Source: Streptomyces cellulosae (GTDB lineage: Bacteria; Actinomycetota; Actinomycetes; Streptomycetales; Streptomycetaceae). Taken from it: a DNA stretch of 64,000 nucleotides. The translations under genes and the position numbers were made by a program. Position 1 is the first letter of the stretch; each line of letters begins with the position of its first letter. Location of the stretch: NCBI GenBank assembly GCA_014655195.1, contig BNBH01000025.1:1-64000 (forward strand). The letters run 5' to 3'. Positions 51,084-59,260 of the stretch are shown in pieces. The notes under the pieces were generated by a model. It was given only the letters and a program-made list of their open reading frames with translations. It was not told the origin of the DNA and did not search any database.

Positions 51084-52073
51084 GTGGCGACGGTGGGCAC
51101 GGAACGAGGGGCGCGGCGACGGCGCGGCGGCAGGCGGGCCGGGGTGCTGCTGGCCGCCCTGCTGGCGGCAGGGCTGGCGGCCGGCTGCACGTCGGGCGGA
51201 TCGGACGACGGTCGCGGGCCGCGGGAGTCCCCCGGGGCGACGCGGGACGGGGACGGGCATCCGCCCGTCCTGGCCGTGAAGATCGACAACGCGCCCGCCG
51301 CACGGCCCCCGTCCGGGCTCGACGCGGCCGACGTGGTCTACGTCGAGCAGGTCGAGGGCGGACTGAGCCGGCTGATGGCGGTGTACGCCACCCGGCTGCC
51401 CGAGTCGGTGGGGCCGGTGCGCAGCGCCCGCGAGTCCGACCTGGAGCTGCTGCGCCAGTTCGACGAGCCCCTGCTCGCCTTCTCGGGCGCCCAGAGCAAG
51501 CTTCTGCCGCTGATCGACGAGGCGCCGCTCACCCCGGTGGACCCGCGGTCGGAGGCCGACGCCTTCACCCGCGACTCCGGGCGCGCGGCCCCGCACAACC
51601 TGTACCTCCGCCCCGACCGGGTCCTGGACGACCCGCCCGGGAAGGATGCGCTGACCACCGGCTTCCGCGAGGGCCCCACGCCCTCCGGCGGGACGCCCGA
51701 GGAGGAGGTCACCGTGCGCTTCCCGGCGGCCCGCTTCACCTTCACCTGGTCGGGCGCCGACCGGAACTGGAAGGTGTCGATGGACGGCTCCCCCGCGAAC
51801 ACCCGCGACGGCGACCGTCTGACGGCGGCCACGGTGGTCGTGCAGGACGTGACCGTACGCAGCTCCGGCTTCCGCGACTTCCTCGGCAACAACACGCCGT
51901 ACACGGAGACGGTGGGGTCGGGGAAGGCGACGGTGCTGCGCGACGGGCGCGCCTACCCGGCGTCGTGGAGCCGCCCGTCCGCGGAGGACGGCACGTCGCT
52001 CACCTCGCCGGACGGGGACCCGGTGAACGTGGCGGCGGGGCCGGTGTGGGTGCTGCTGACGTCCGCTCGCTGA
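51084..52073 (+). CDS. DUF3048-domain lipoprotein
   Basis: 329 aa. A basic N-terminus, hydrophobic core and lipobox LAAGC (Cys at residue 35) mark a lipoprotein. The mature part has the two DUF3048 regions: VLAVKIDNAPAARPPSGLDA, VVYVEQVEGGLSRLMAVYAT, VGPVRSARESDLELLRQFD, and the second half with SPDGDPVNVAAGPVWVLL. DUF3048 proteins such as YerB are exported proteins of unknown role. It starts at GTG 51084 and is convergent with the LAL-type ATPase gene. Confidence 0.9.
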   Translation: MATVGTERGARRRRGGRRAGVLLAALLAAGLAAGCTSGGSDDGRGPRESPGATRDGDGHPPVLAVKIDNAPAARPPSGLDAADVVYVEQVEGGLSRLMAVYATRLPESVGPVRSARESDLELLRQFDEPLLAFSGAQSKLLPLIDEAPLTPVDPRSEADAFTRDSGRAAPHNLYLRPDRVLDDPPGKDALTTGFREGPTPSGGTPEEEVTVRFPAARFTFTWSGADRNWKVSMDGSPANTRDGDRLTAATVVVQDVTVRSSGFRDFLGNNTPYTETVGSGKATVLRDGRAYPASWSRPSAEDGTSLTSPDGDPVNVAAGPVWVLLTSAR

Positions 52074-52103
52074 GGGCGTCGGCGAACGCTGCGCTCCGGG
52101 CGG

Positions 52104-54461
52104 TTACCGGCGTCCGACGCCCGTGGCCAGTTCGGCCTGGGCCCGCTTCACGAGACCGTCCGCGCCGCACGAGCGGGCCAGTGCCACGCCCCGTTCCAGG
52201 TCGGGCACGGAGCGGGCGAGGACGCCGTACTCGATACGGGCGGCGGCGTGCTCGTACTGGCAGGGGGAGGACTCCAGGTAGGTGACCGCCTGAGAGGCGA
52301 GACGCACCGCGCGCTGTCCGGTCTCCAGGGCGGCCGCCACCCGCAGGGCCTCTCCTATGGCCGTGTCGGTGCCGAGGCGTTCGGCGCGGCGGCGGACGTC
52401 GACGGCGAGCCGGGCCGCGCGGGCGGGGTCCTCCGTGGCGAGGGCCCGGGCCAGGTCGGCGGCGGCGAAGACATGCACCGGGTTGTGGTGGCCGCGCGCG
52501 GCGGCGGCCTTCTCCGCCGCCTCCAGTTCGTTGACGCCTTCCTTGACGCGGCCCACGGCGAGCAGCAGCCGGCCGCGCACGGAGCGCGGGTCGGGCAGCA
52601 CCACGGTGGACGGATAGGGCGGTGCGAAGCCGTGCCGTTCGGCCATGGCCCACGCCTCGTCGACGTGGCCGCGGGCGAGCAGCGTGTCGACGAGGTTGCA
52701 GGTGGCCGTCCAGTACAACGGCAGTCCGCGGCCGACGCGTTCGGCGAGGCGCAGCGACTCGCGCAGGGAGTTCTCCGCCGCTTCGAGCCTGCCGCGCCTG
52801 CGGTGGGCGAGACCGACGTAGGCGTGGGCGAGGACGAGGTGGCCGCCGCCCCAGCCCGCCGTGTCGTACGCCTGGAGAGCCTCGGTGTAGAGGGCCTCGG
52901 CGCGGTCGAGGCGGTCGGTGTAGGCGTAGGAGCTGGCCAGCATCAGCAGCAGTTCGACGCCCCACTCGTTGTCGGTCCAGCCGAGGCCGGGCGCCAGGCG
53001 GCCGTTGACCAGGGCGCGGTCGCAGATCTCGGCGATCTCCTCGGCGTTCTCGCCGCGCATCATGGCGTCGAAGCCGCGCAGGATGAGCAGGGCGCGCTCG
53101 GCGTTGTCGCGGCCGGTGCAGGTGGCGGCGAGGTCGGCGAGGCGCTCGGAGCGGCCGGGGGTGAGGGACTCTCCGGCGTGGATGCCCTCCCACATGAACT
53201 GCACGGCCTGGAGCCGCATCCGGGTGGGTCCGGCGGGCAGCCGGGCGGCCTCCGCCTCGACCGTGCGGACGGCCTCCTCCATCTGGTCGTTGTGCATCAG
53301 GGCCTGGGAGAGGCGGATCACGGCGTCCACCCGCCGGTCGCCGTCGAGGCCGGGCATGCCGAGGGCGGTGCGCAGATGGCCGATGGTGCGGGCGGGCGCG
53401 GTGAGGAAGGCGGCGCTGCCCAGTTCGTAGAGGACGTGCGCGTGGACCTCGGGTCGGGGCGGTTCCTCCAGGGCGCGTTCCAGGCAGCGGCGGGCGGCGT
53501 CCGGGGCGCCCACGGCGAGGTGTTCGCGGGCGGCCTCGCGCAACTGCCAGACCAGTTCCTCGTCGTCGTCCGGGTGCACTTCGAGGAGGTGGCGGGCGGC
53601 CGCGGCGGCGCCGCGGGCGGAGCGGTTGAGCTCGCGCAGTTCGCCGGCGTGCGCCTCGACCGGGTCCAGCTCGGTGTCCCGCACCTTGGCGAGGAGTTCG
53701 ACGGCCTCGTACGGGTTGCCGCCGGTGACGGCCCACACCTCGCGGCAGAACGCGGCGTCCGCGTTCTCCCCGAGGGTGGCGCGGGTCAGTCCGGCCGCCG
53801 CCTCGGGGGTGAGGGCGCTGAGGTTGGTGACGGGGCGTCCGGCCGCCTCGGCGACGGCGTCCAGGTGACGGGCGCTCACACCGCTGATCTCGCCGGGGCG
53901 CCGGGCGACGACGACCAGCACCGACAGGTCGGCGAGGCGTTGGGCGAACGCGGCGAGCCAGTACAGGGTCTCCTGGTCGGCCCAGTGGGCGTCGTCGATG
54001 AGCAGCACGAGCGGCCAGTCACGGCGGGCCAGCCGGCGGACGGCGGCGACCAGGCCCTCGCACACACCCTGCGGGTCGGCCTGCCCGTCGCCGGGATCGG
54101 CTATACCCAGGGCGGGTCCCGCGATGCCGTACCAGTCGCCCAGGTACTCGCGGGCCTCCTCCGGCAGCATCGACACCAGGGCGGGCTGCAGGAGTTGGCG
54201 CACCACGTTGAAGGGAACCGTGCGCAGGGTCTCGCCGCCTCGCGCGGACCAGACGGTGCAGCCGCGCCGTTCGGCGATGCGGCGGGTCTCGGCGAGCAGG
54301 GCGGTCTTCCCCAGTCCCGCCTCGCCGCGCAGCACCAGCAGGGTGCCGGGCGAGTGGCGGTCGGCGCAGAGGACGTCGACGGCCTCCGCGATGGCGGCGA
54401 GTTCCTCGTCGCGCTCCCACAGGGCGGCCGAGGGTGCCGCCGGGGGCCGAACCTCCGTCAT
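52104..54461 (-). CDS. LAL-type AAA ATPase/TPR protein without a LuxR DNA-binding domain
   Basis: 785 aa. The N-terminal AAA domain has Walker A RGEAGLGKTALL and Walker B VLLIDDAHWADQETLYWLAA, followed by about 450 aa of TPR-like helices (MLASSYAYTDRLDRAEALYT ... AYVGLAHRRRGRLEAAENSL). This is the architecture of large LuxR-family (MalT-like) regulators, but the protein ends at AQAELATGVGRR, where the LuxR helix-turn-helix would normally begin. No frame downstream restores one. It may be a signalling ATPase without DNA binding or a truncated regulator. ATG 54461 precedes the AAA domain directly. Confidence 0.85.
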   Translation of the reverse strand: MTEVRPPAAPSAALWERDEELAAIAEAVDVLCADRHSPGTLLVLRGEAGLGKTALLAETRRIAERRGCTVWSARGGETLRTVPFNVVRQLLQPALVSMLPEEAREYLGDWYGIAGPALGIADPGDGQADPQGVCEGLVAAVRRLARRDWPLVLLIDDAHWADQETLYWLAAFAQRLADLSVLVVVARRPGEISGVSARHLDAVAEAAGRPVTNLSALTPEAAAGLTRATLGENADAAFCREVWAVTGGNPYEAVELLAKVRDTELDPVEAHAGELRELNRSARGAAAAARHLLEVHPDDDEELVWQLREAAREHLAVGAPDAARRCLERALEEPPRPEVHAHVLYELGSAAFLTAPARTIGHLRTALGMPGLDGDRRVDAVIRLSQALMHNDQMEEAVRTVEAEAARLPAGPTRMRLQAVQFMWEGIHAGESLTPGRSERLADLAATCTGRDNAERALLILRGFDAMMRGENAEEIAEICDRALVNGRLAPGLGWTDNEWGVELLLMLASSYAYTDRLDRAEALYTEALQAYDTAGWGGGHLVLAHAYVGLAHRRRGRLEAAENSLRESLRLAERVGRGLPLYWTATCNLVDTLLARGHVDEAWAMAERHGFAPPYPSTVVLPDPRSVRGRLLLAVGRVKEGVNELEAAEKAAAARGHHNPVHVFAAADLARALATEDPARAARLAVDVRRRAERLGTDTAIGEALRVAAALETGQRAVRLASQAVTYLESSPCQYEHAAARIEYGVLARSVPDLERGVALARSCGADGLVKRAQAELATGVGRR

Positions 54462-54735
54462 CCCGCTACCTCCCCGAGTCGCCCGAATGACGTACCGGAC
54501 CCGAGCGTAGTCCTCCGTCCGGCCGAGCGGAGCCCGGTCGCGCCACGTGTTGCCGTGACGAGTGACACCGGGCACCGTGAGTCGACACGGACCGGTCCTC
54601 ACCAGGGCCCCGTCGGTCAACGGCTGTCCCTTTCCGACCCGTTGACGGGCGTGACGCGGAGCGGGTAAGGGCCGCCTCCGGTCCGGCGGCACCCTCTCTC
54701 ATCCGCCTTTCACCGACGCCTCATACGGTGGGGGC

Positions 54736-56367
54736 ATGACGCAGGTGACTCCCGCCGGGTGGTATCCCGACCCCGGCCAGAAAGAAGACGGCCCGCCCAC
54801 GGAGCGTTGGTGGGACGGCACGGCCTGGACGGCCCGGATCCGGGGGGCGGCTTCGACCCCCGGTCCGGCAGGGGTGGAAGGGGACGCGGGTCCGGACGCG
54901 GGTGCGGAGGACGCCCCTGCGGGGCGCACTGACGCGGAGGGAGCGGGCACGGGGCGCGCCGCTGCCGCGGGGCCGACGAGTACGGGGCACGCCGCCCCAG
55001 GGCAGGGACCGGCAGACGACGCCCTTGCGGGGCGGACTGCCGCGGGGGAAGCGGACGCGGAACACGCGGGTGCCGCGACGCCCGCGGGTACGGGGCCCAC
55101 CGCCGCAGGGCAGGCCCTGGCAGGCGACGCCCCTGCGGGGCCGGCCGACGCGGGCCAGGCGGCCGAAGGGCGGGCCGATGCGGCGCCGGTGACCGAGGGA
55201 CAGGCCGCCGCGAGCCAGGGCGGCACGAGCCAGGGCGGCGCGAGCCAGGTGACCGGTGGGCCGGCCGATGCGACGCCGGTGACCGAGGGACAGGCCGCCG
55301 CGAGTCAGGCCGTCGCGAGCCAGGGCGGCACGAGCCAGGGCGGCGCGAGCCAGGTGGCCGGTGGGCCGGCCGATGCGACGCCGGTGACCGAGGGACAGGC
55401 CGCCGCGAGTCAGGGCGGCACGAGCCAGAGCGGCACGAGCCAGGGCGCCGCGAGCCAGGGCGCCGCGGGTCGAACCGCCCCGGCAGCCGGTGGTTGGGCC
55501 GCCGTGGGGCCCGCCGCCCCCGGTTATGGCACCCCCGGTGCCGGGCAAGGCGGTGTCTGGGGGCCCGTCGAGACCCTCGGCGGAGGGCACCCGGCCTATC
55601 CCGTTTACCCTGCCCCGGCCCCGTCCCCGCGTGGGCGGCGGCTGCGGATCGGGATAGCCGTTGCCGTGGCTGCCGCGGTGCTCGCCAGTATCGGGGTGGG
55701 CGTGTACGCCCTCGCCGATGACGACGGTGGGCGGAGTACCGCCACCTCTCAGCAGCCCGGCGGGCAGGACGACGGGCGGGGTGCGCCCGACGAGGGCGCG
55801 CCTGATCGTGAGGGCGACGGCGAGTCCCGCCGTGTCGAGAGCGGATCCGTCACCGACTCCCTCAGCGGGATCAGCCTGCCCGTGCCCGACGGGTGGTACG
55901 GCGAGGAGTCGCAGGTCGGTGCCGCGCTGACGTCGAAGGAGTCGTACGACTGCCCCGGCGACACCTCGAAGACCTGTGTGAAGGGCGGCGCCTACTCCGC
56001 GCCGGCCCTCGTGCTCGGCACCCGTGGTGACACCGCCGAGGAGGTCGCGAAGGCGGACATCTCCGCGAACGCCGAGGAGAGTTACGGCGGGGAGGCGTAC
56101 GGGCGGATCACCTCGCACGACGTGCTGGCGTCGAAGGCGGTGACCGTGGCCGGGCAGAAGGGGTACCTGGTCCGCTGGAAGGCGGTGACGCAGGAGGGGT
56201 CGGACGGGTTCGTGCAGTCCCTCGCGTTCCCGTCCCCCACCCGCACCGACCAGATCGTGGTCGTCCGCTTCGGCGTGGACGTCGACCAGCAGCAGAAGAT
56301 CCTCGACGAGATCACCGAGGGGATCGAGGTCGCCAAGGGCGGCCGCGGCAACGGGCAGGACGTCTGA
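54736..56367 (+). CDS. DUF2510 membrane protein with pentapeptide-rich repeats
   Basis: 543 aa. Residues 1-36 are a DUF2510 domain (PAGWYPDPGQ, ERWWDGTAWTARI). Residues about 50-290 are low-complexity Ala/Gly/Thr/Gln, with repeat blocks beginning ADATPVTEGQAAASQ at 55174, 55264 and 55369 (30 and 35 codons apart), made of pentapeptides like GGTSQ and GGASQ. One membrane helix follows (IGIAVAVAAAVLASIGVGVY), then an outer domain of about 200 aa (LSGISLPVPDGWYGEESQVG, two Cys). Topology: inside tail, outside sensor-like domain. ATG 54736 has GGGGG upstream. Function is unknown. Confidence 0.85.
   Translation: MTQVTPAGWYPDPGQKEDGPPTERWWDGTAWTARIRGAASTPGPAGVEGDAGPDAGAEDAPAGRTDAEGAGTGRAAAAGPTSTGHAAPGQGPADDALAGRTAAGEADAEHAGAATPAGTGPTAAGQALAGDAPAGPADAGQAAEGRADAAPVTEGQAAASQGGTSQGGASQVTGGPADATPVTEGQAAASQAVASQGGTSQGGASQVAGGPADATPVTEGQAAASQGGTSQSGTSQGAASQGAAGRTAPAAGGWAAVGPAAPGYGTPGAGQGGVWGPVETLGGGHPAYPVYPAPAPSPRGRRLRIGIAVAVAAAVLASIGVGVYALADDDGGRSTATSQQPGGQDDGRGAPDEGAPDREGDGESRRVESGSVTDSLSGISLPVPDGWYGEESQVGAALTSKESYDCPGDTSKTCVKGGAYSAPALVLGTRGDTAEEVAKADISANAEESYGGEAYGRITSHDVLASKAVTVAGQKGYLVRWKAVTQEGSDGFVQSLAFPSPTRTDQIVVVRFGVDVDQQQKILDEITEGIEVAKGGRGNGQDV
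55174..55470 (+). repeat. In-frame tandem repeats inside the DUF2510 gene
   Basis: Blocks of 90 bp (from 55174) and 105 bp (from 55264) and a diverging third (from 55369). All are multiples of three, and they are almost identical at the DNA level (e.g. GCCGGTGACCGAGGGACAGG in each). The 105-bp copy has one extra pentapeptide (AVASQ). Recent expansion and length variation between strains is likely. Confidence 0.85.
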
Positions 56368-56392
56368 CGGCCCCCCGACGCCTCACGTAGTA

Positions 56393-56439
56393 CGGCCGGG
56401 TGGGGCACCCCTCCGCTCAAGAGGTGTCCCACCCGGCCG
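56393..56439. terminator. Hairpin terminator after the DUF2510 gene
   Basis: CGGCCGGGTGGGGCACC (56393-56409) and GGTGTCCCACCCGGCCG (56423-56439) pair over 17 bp with one mismatch and a 13-nt loop, 25 bp after the stop. Confidence 0.8.
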
Positions 56440-56521
56440 GGTGGTGCGCCGCCCCCGTCCCCACGGTGCGGCGCGGTCGGGCCCCCGTCCGGTCGTCCCC
56501 ATGACCGGCGGGGCCCGGGTC

Positions 56522-57136
56522 TCATTCCAGTCCGAGCACCGGCAGCACCGCGGCCTCCACGAACCGCAGCACGTAGTCCGGGTCGGCGTTGCACCCTTCG
56601 AGCACGGGCCGGGCCCGCAGCACCCCGAAGATCTGCGCCGGGACGTACTCCAGCGCCGGGTTGTCCGCGTCGACCTCCCCGCGCTCGACGCCCCGCCGCA
56701 GGATCTCCTTCAGCGCGGCGATCTCCGGGTCGATCAGCGCCTCCCGCAGCGCCTGCGCCAGCTCCCGGTCCTGCTGGACCGCGTGCCCGAGCGCCTGGAA
56801 GAGGGTCGCGTCCTTCGGCGACCACTCCCCCACACAGCGTCCGGCCTCCCGCAGGTCCCCGGCGAGGGTCCCCGTGTCGACGAGCGCGAGCCGCGCCCGC
56901 GCGGTGGACCGGAGGGCCGCGGCGACGAACTGCGGTTTCGTCCGCCACTGCCGGTAGAGGGTGGACTTGCTGCACCGCGTGCTGGCGGCGACGCCCTCCA
57001 TGGTGACGGCGTCGTACCCGCACGTGCGGATCTGCTCCAGCACGGCGTCGAAGAACTCCCGCTCCCGCTCAGGCGTGATCTTGGAGCGGCGCGAGGCACC
57101 GGCCGGTCCCGGTCGGTCCGCGTCCTGCGACGTCAT
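56522..57136 (-). CDS. TetR/AcrR-family transcriptional regulator
   Basis: 204 aa. The N-terminal TetR domain is clear (EFFDAVLEQIRTCGYDAVTM, then EGVAASTRCSKSTLYRQWRT), followed by a helical ligand domain (TetR_C type with ALGHAVQQDRELAQALREAL). ATG 57136, encoding MTSQDADRPG, is taken as the start with GGAGAGGGAG upstream; earlier in-frame codons would translate the operator array. It faces the PAP2/DMT pair across that array, so repression of both sides is likely. Confidence 0.92.
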   Translation of the reverse strand: MTSQDADRPGPAGASRRSKITPEREREFFDAVLEQIRTCGYDAVTMEGVAASTRCSKSTLYRQWRTKPQFVAAALRSTARARLALVDTGTLAGDLREAGRCVGEWSPKDATLFQALGHAVQQDRELAQALREALIDPEIAALKEILRRGVERGEVDADNPALEYVPAQIFGVLRARPVLEGCNADPDYVLRFVEAAVLPVLGLE

Positions 57137-57180
57137 CGGTTCGGCTCCCTCTCCCTCGACGGAGTGTGTCGTACGCAATC

Positions 57181-57264
57181 GATACGTCAGTGTACCGGTA
57201 CGCGAGCGTATCGGTACACTGACGTATCGGTACGGCTCCGTATCGGTACGTGCGCGTATCGATC
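57181..57264. promoter_or_regulatory. Iterated operator between the tetR and PAP2 genes
   Basis: GATACGTCAGTGTACCG (57181-57197) and CGGTACACTGACGTATC (57212-57228) form a perfect 17-bp inverted repeat with a 14-bp spacer that is itself nearly symmetric. In addition CGTATCGGTAC recurs at 57207, 57223 and 57239, and as CGTATCGATC at 57255, exactly 16 bp apart. The array fills the divergent promoter region and is probably bound by several TetR dimers. Confidence 0.85.
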
Positions 57265-57356
57265 TTGGTCCGCACCGATGAGCTGGACCCGGTCCCCGAG
57301 TCAGCAGCTCCGCCTGCATCACGACACGCACCACCGTCGACGAAGGGACCGGGGGC

Positions 57357-58151
57357 ATGCACGCGCGCGAGGAGTTCGAGGAACCCGAGCCCACGGGATC
57401 CGGTACCCGCGACCGGCCGCCGCTCGTCCGCGAACTGCTGCTGGTGGCGGGCCTGTTCCTCCTCTACAAGCTGGGCCGCCGGCTCGCGGCCGGCCACACC
57501 GCCGAGGCCTACCGCAACGGCCGTGAGGTCTGGGACCTGGAGCGGGCGCTGCACCTCCCCGGGGAGGGCACGGTGCAGTCCTCGCTGCTGCACGGCGACA
57601 CGCTCGTCCAGCTCGCCAACACCTATTACGCGGCCGTCCACTTCCCGGCCACCGCGGCCTTCCTGGTCTGGCTGTACCTGCGCCGCCCCGGCCACTACGT
57701 CTGGGCGCGGCGCGTCCTCGCGGCGGTCACCGCGGCGGCGCTGGTGCTGCATCTCACGTACCCGCTGGCCCCGCCCCGGCTGCTGTCGGTGACGGGACTG
57801 GTGGACACGGCGCGGCTGTACGGGCCGTCGGTCTACGGGCCGCCCGACGCCGACCAGTTGTCGAACCAGTTCGCGGCGATGCCGTCGCTGCACTTCGGCT
57901 GGGCGCTGATGGTGGCGGTCGGCCTCATCGCCGTGACGGGGTCGGTGTGGCGGTGGCTGTGGCTGCTGCATCCGCTGGTGACGCTGCTGGTGATCGTCGG
58001 AACGGCGAACCACTTCTGGCTGGACGCGCTCGCTGCGGCGGCCCTGCTGGGTCTCGCGCTCGCCGTGGTGCGCCGGCCGCGTCACACACCCGCACCGGCG
58101 CCGGTCCCCCGGCCCAGGCGTCCGGGCGCCCTCGTGGGGGCGGGCCGATGA
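57357..58151 (+). CDS. PAP2-superfamily membrane phosphatase / inositolphosphotransferase-like
   Basis: 264 aa with about five membrane helices. The PAP2-like motifs are NQFAAMPSLHFGWAL (SxHxxxA-type) and GTANHFWLDAL (HxxxD), as in Aur1/Ipt1-type PAP2_3 members. It may dephosphorylate a lipid phosphate or transfer a phospho-head group. ATG 57357 has GAAGGGACCGGGGG upstream. Its stop overlaps the ATG of the DMT gene. The pair is opposite a TetR gene and probably regulated by it. Confidence 0.87.
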   Translation: MHAREEFEEPEPTGSGTRDRPPLVRELLLVAGLFLLYKLGRRLAAGHTAEAYRNGREVWDLERALHLPGEGTVQSSLLHGDTLVQLANTYYAAVHFPATAAFLVWLYLRRPGHYVWARRVLAAVTAAALVLHLTYPLAPPRLLSVTGLVDTARLYGPSVYGPPDADQLSNQFAAMPSLHFGWALMVAVGLIAVTGSVWRWLWLLHPLVTLLVIVGTANHFWLDALAAAALLGLALAVVRRPRHTPAPAPVPRPRRPGALVGAGR

Positions 58152-59239
58152 GCGCCCTGCTGGTGGCGGTCCTGCTCTCCCTGGTCTCAGCGGTCGCCTA
58201 CGCGTTCGCCGCCGTGACGCAGGCCCGGCTGGCCACGCGCGGCTCCGGCGGCGGGGCGCTCCGGCTGCTCGGAAGCGGCGCCTGGTGGGGTGCGGTCAGC
58301 TTGAACGCGGCGGCCGCGCTGCTGCACGTCGTGGCCCTGAAGTACGGCCCGCTGACGGTGGTCCAGCCGCTGGGCGCGCTCACCCTGGTGGCCGCGGTGC
58401 CGCTGGGGGCGCGGATTGCGGGGCGGAGGGTGAGCACGGTCGAGTGGCGGGGCACGGCCCTCACCCTGGCCGGTCTTGCGGCGCTCCTCGTCACGGCGTC
58501 GGGACCGGCGCCGGACGACGTGCTGAGCGTGCCGGAGGCGCTGGCCGTCGCGGGCGGCACGACTTCGCTGATCGGCCTGCTGTCCTGGCCCGGCTCCCGT
58601 CCCGGTCTGCGTCACGCGACCGCGTCGGGCATCGCGTCGGGGGTCGCCTCGGCGCTCACCCAGACGGTGACGGTGGCGGCGACCGACCGCACCGGTCCGC
58701 TGCTCGACCTGCGCGTGATCGGGGTGGCGCTGCTGGTCGCCGTCTTCTCCGCCGGCGGCCTCCTCCTCGCGCAGACCGCGTACCGGGGCGGCCTCGGGGC
58801 CCCCTTGGCGATGGTCACGCTCGCCAACCCCCTGGCGGCGGCGGTGATCGGCCTGGGGCTCCTCGGCGAACACCTCCGGGGAGGCCTGCCCGGCGTGGCG
58901 TTCGGCCTGTTCGGCGCCGGTCTCGCGTCGTGGGGCGTGGTCCTGCTGTCGCGGGCCGGCGAGGCAGCCACCACCGGTCCGGCGGAGGCTCCGGTCGAGC
59001 CGGGTACGCCTCCGGCAGGGGTACGCGCCCTGGTCCCGGCGACCACGGGCACGTCCGGCTTCGCGCAGTGGACACCACCGCCGGCCCTGGACCCGTACGC
59101 GCCGAGCCCGTCCGCGGGGCCGGTCGTTCTCCCTTCCGCCCGTGCCCAAGAAGGTGTTCACCCCGCCCGGAGGCCCGGGCCGCGGCGGAGGCGGCGCCGG
59201 TGTCCCGGGCGGAGGGCCGGGGAGCGCCGGGCCGCCTGA
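58148..59239 (+). CDS. DMT-superfamily (EamA/NIPA-like) membrane protein
   Basis: 363 aa. Nine or ten predicted helices cover residues 1-280 in the duplicated pattern of DMT transporters (LKYGPLTVVQPLGALTLVAA, then GAPLAMVTLANPLAAAVIGL). The last 75 residues are a hydrophilic Pro/Arg-rich tail. ATG 58148 overlaps the PAP2 stop (ATGA), so the two are co-translated. The substrate is unknown. Confidence 0.87.
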   Translation: MSALLVAVLLSLVSAVAYAFAAVTQARLATRGSGGGALRLLGSGAWWGAVSLNAAAALLHVVALKYGPLTVVQPLGALTLVAAVPLGARIAGRRVSTVEWRGTALTLAGLAALLVTASGPAPDDVLSVPEALAVAGGTTSLIGLLSWPGSRPGLRHATASGIASGVASALTQTVTVAATDRTGPLLDLRVIGVALLVAVFSAGGLLLAQTAYRGGLGAPLAMVTLANPLAAAVIGLGLLGEHLRGGLPGVAFGLFGAGLASWGVVLLSRAGEAATTGPAEAPVEPGTPPAGVRALVPATTGTSGFAQWTPPPALDPYAPSPSAGPVVLPSARAQEGVHPARRPGPRRRRRRCPGRRAGERRAA

Positions 59240-59260
59240 CGTACACCGCCGCGCCCGGCG

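Noticed and set aside
57137..57394. N-terminal extension of the TetR protein
   Set aside because: It would translate the 16-bp operator repeats into a Tyr/Arg-rich repeat; the TetR fold and ribosome site support ATG 57136.
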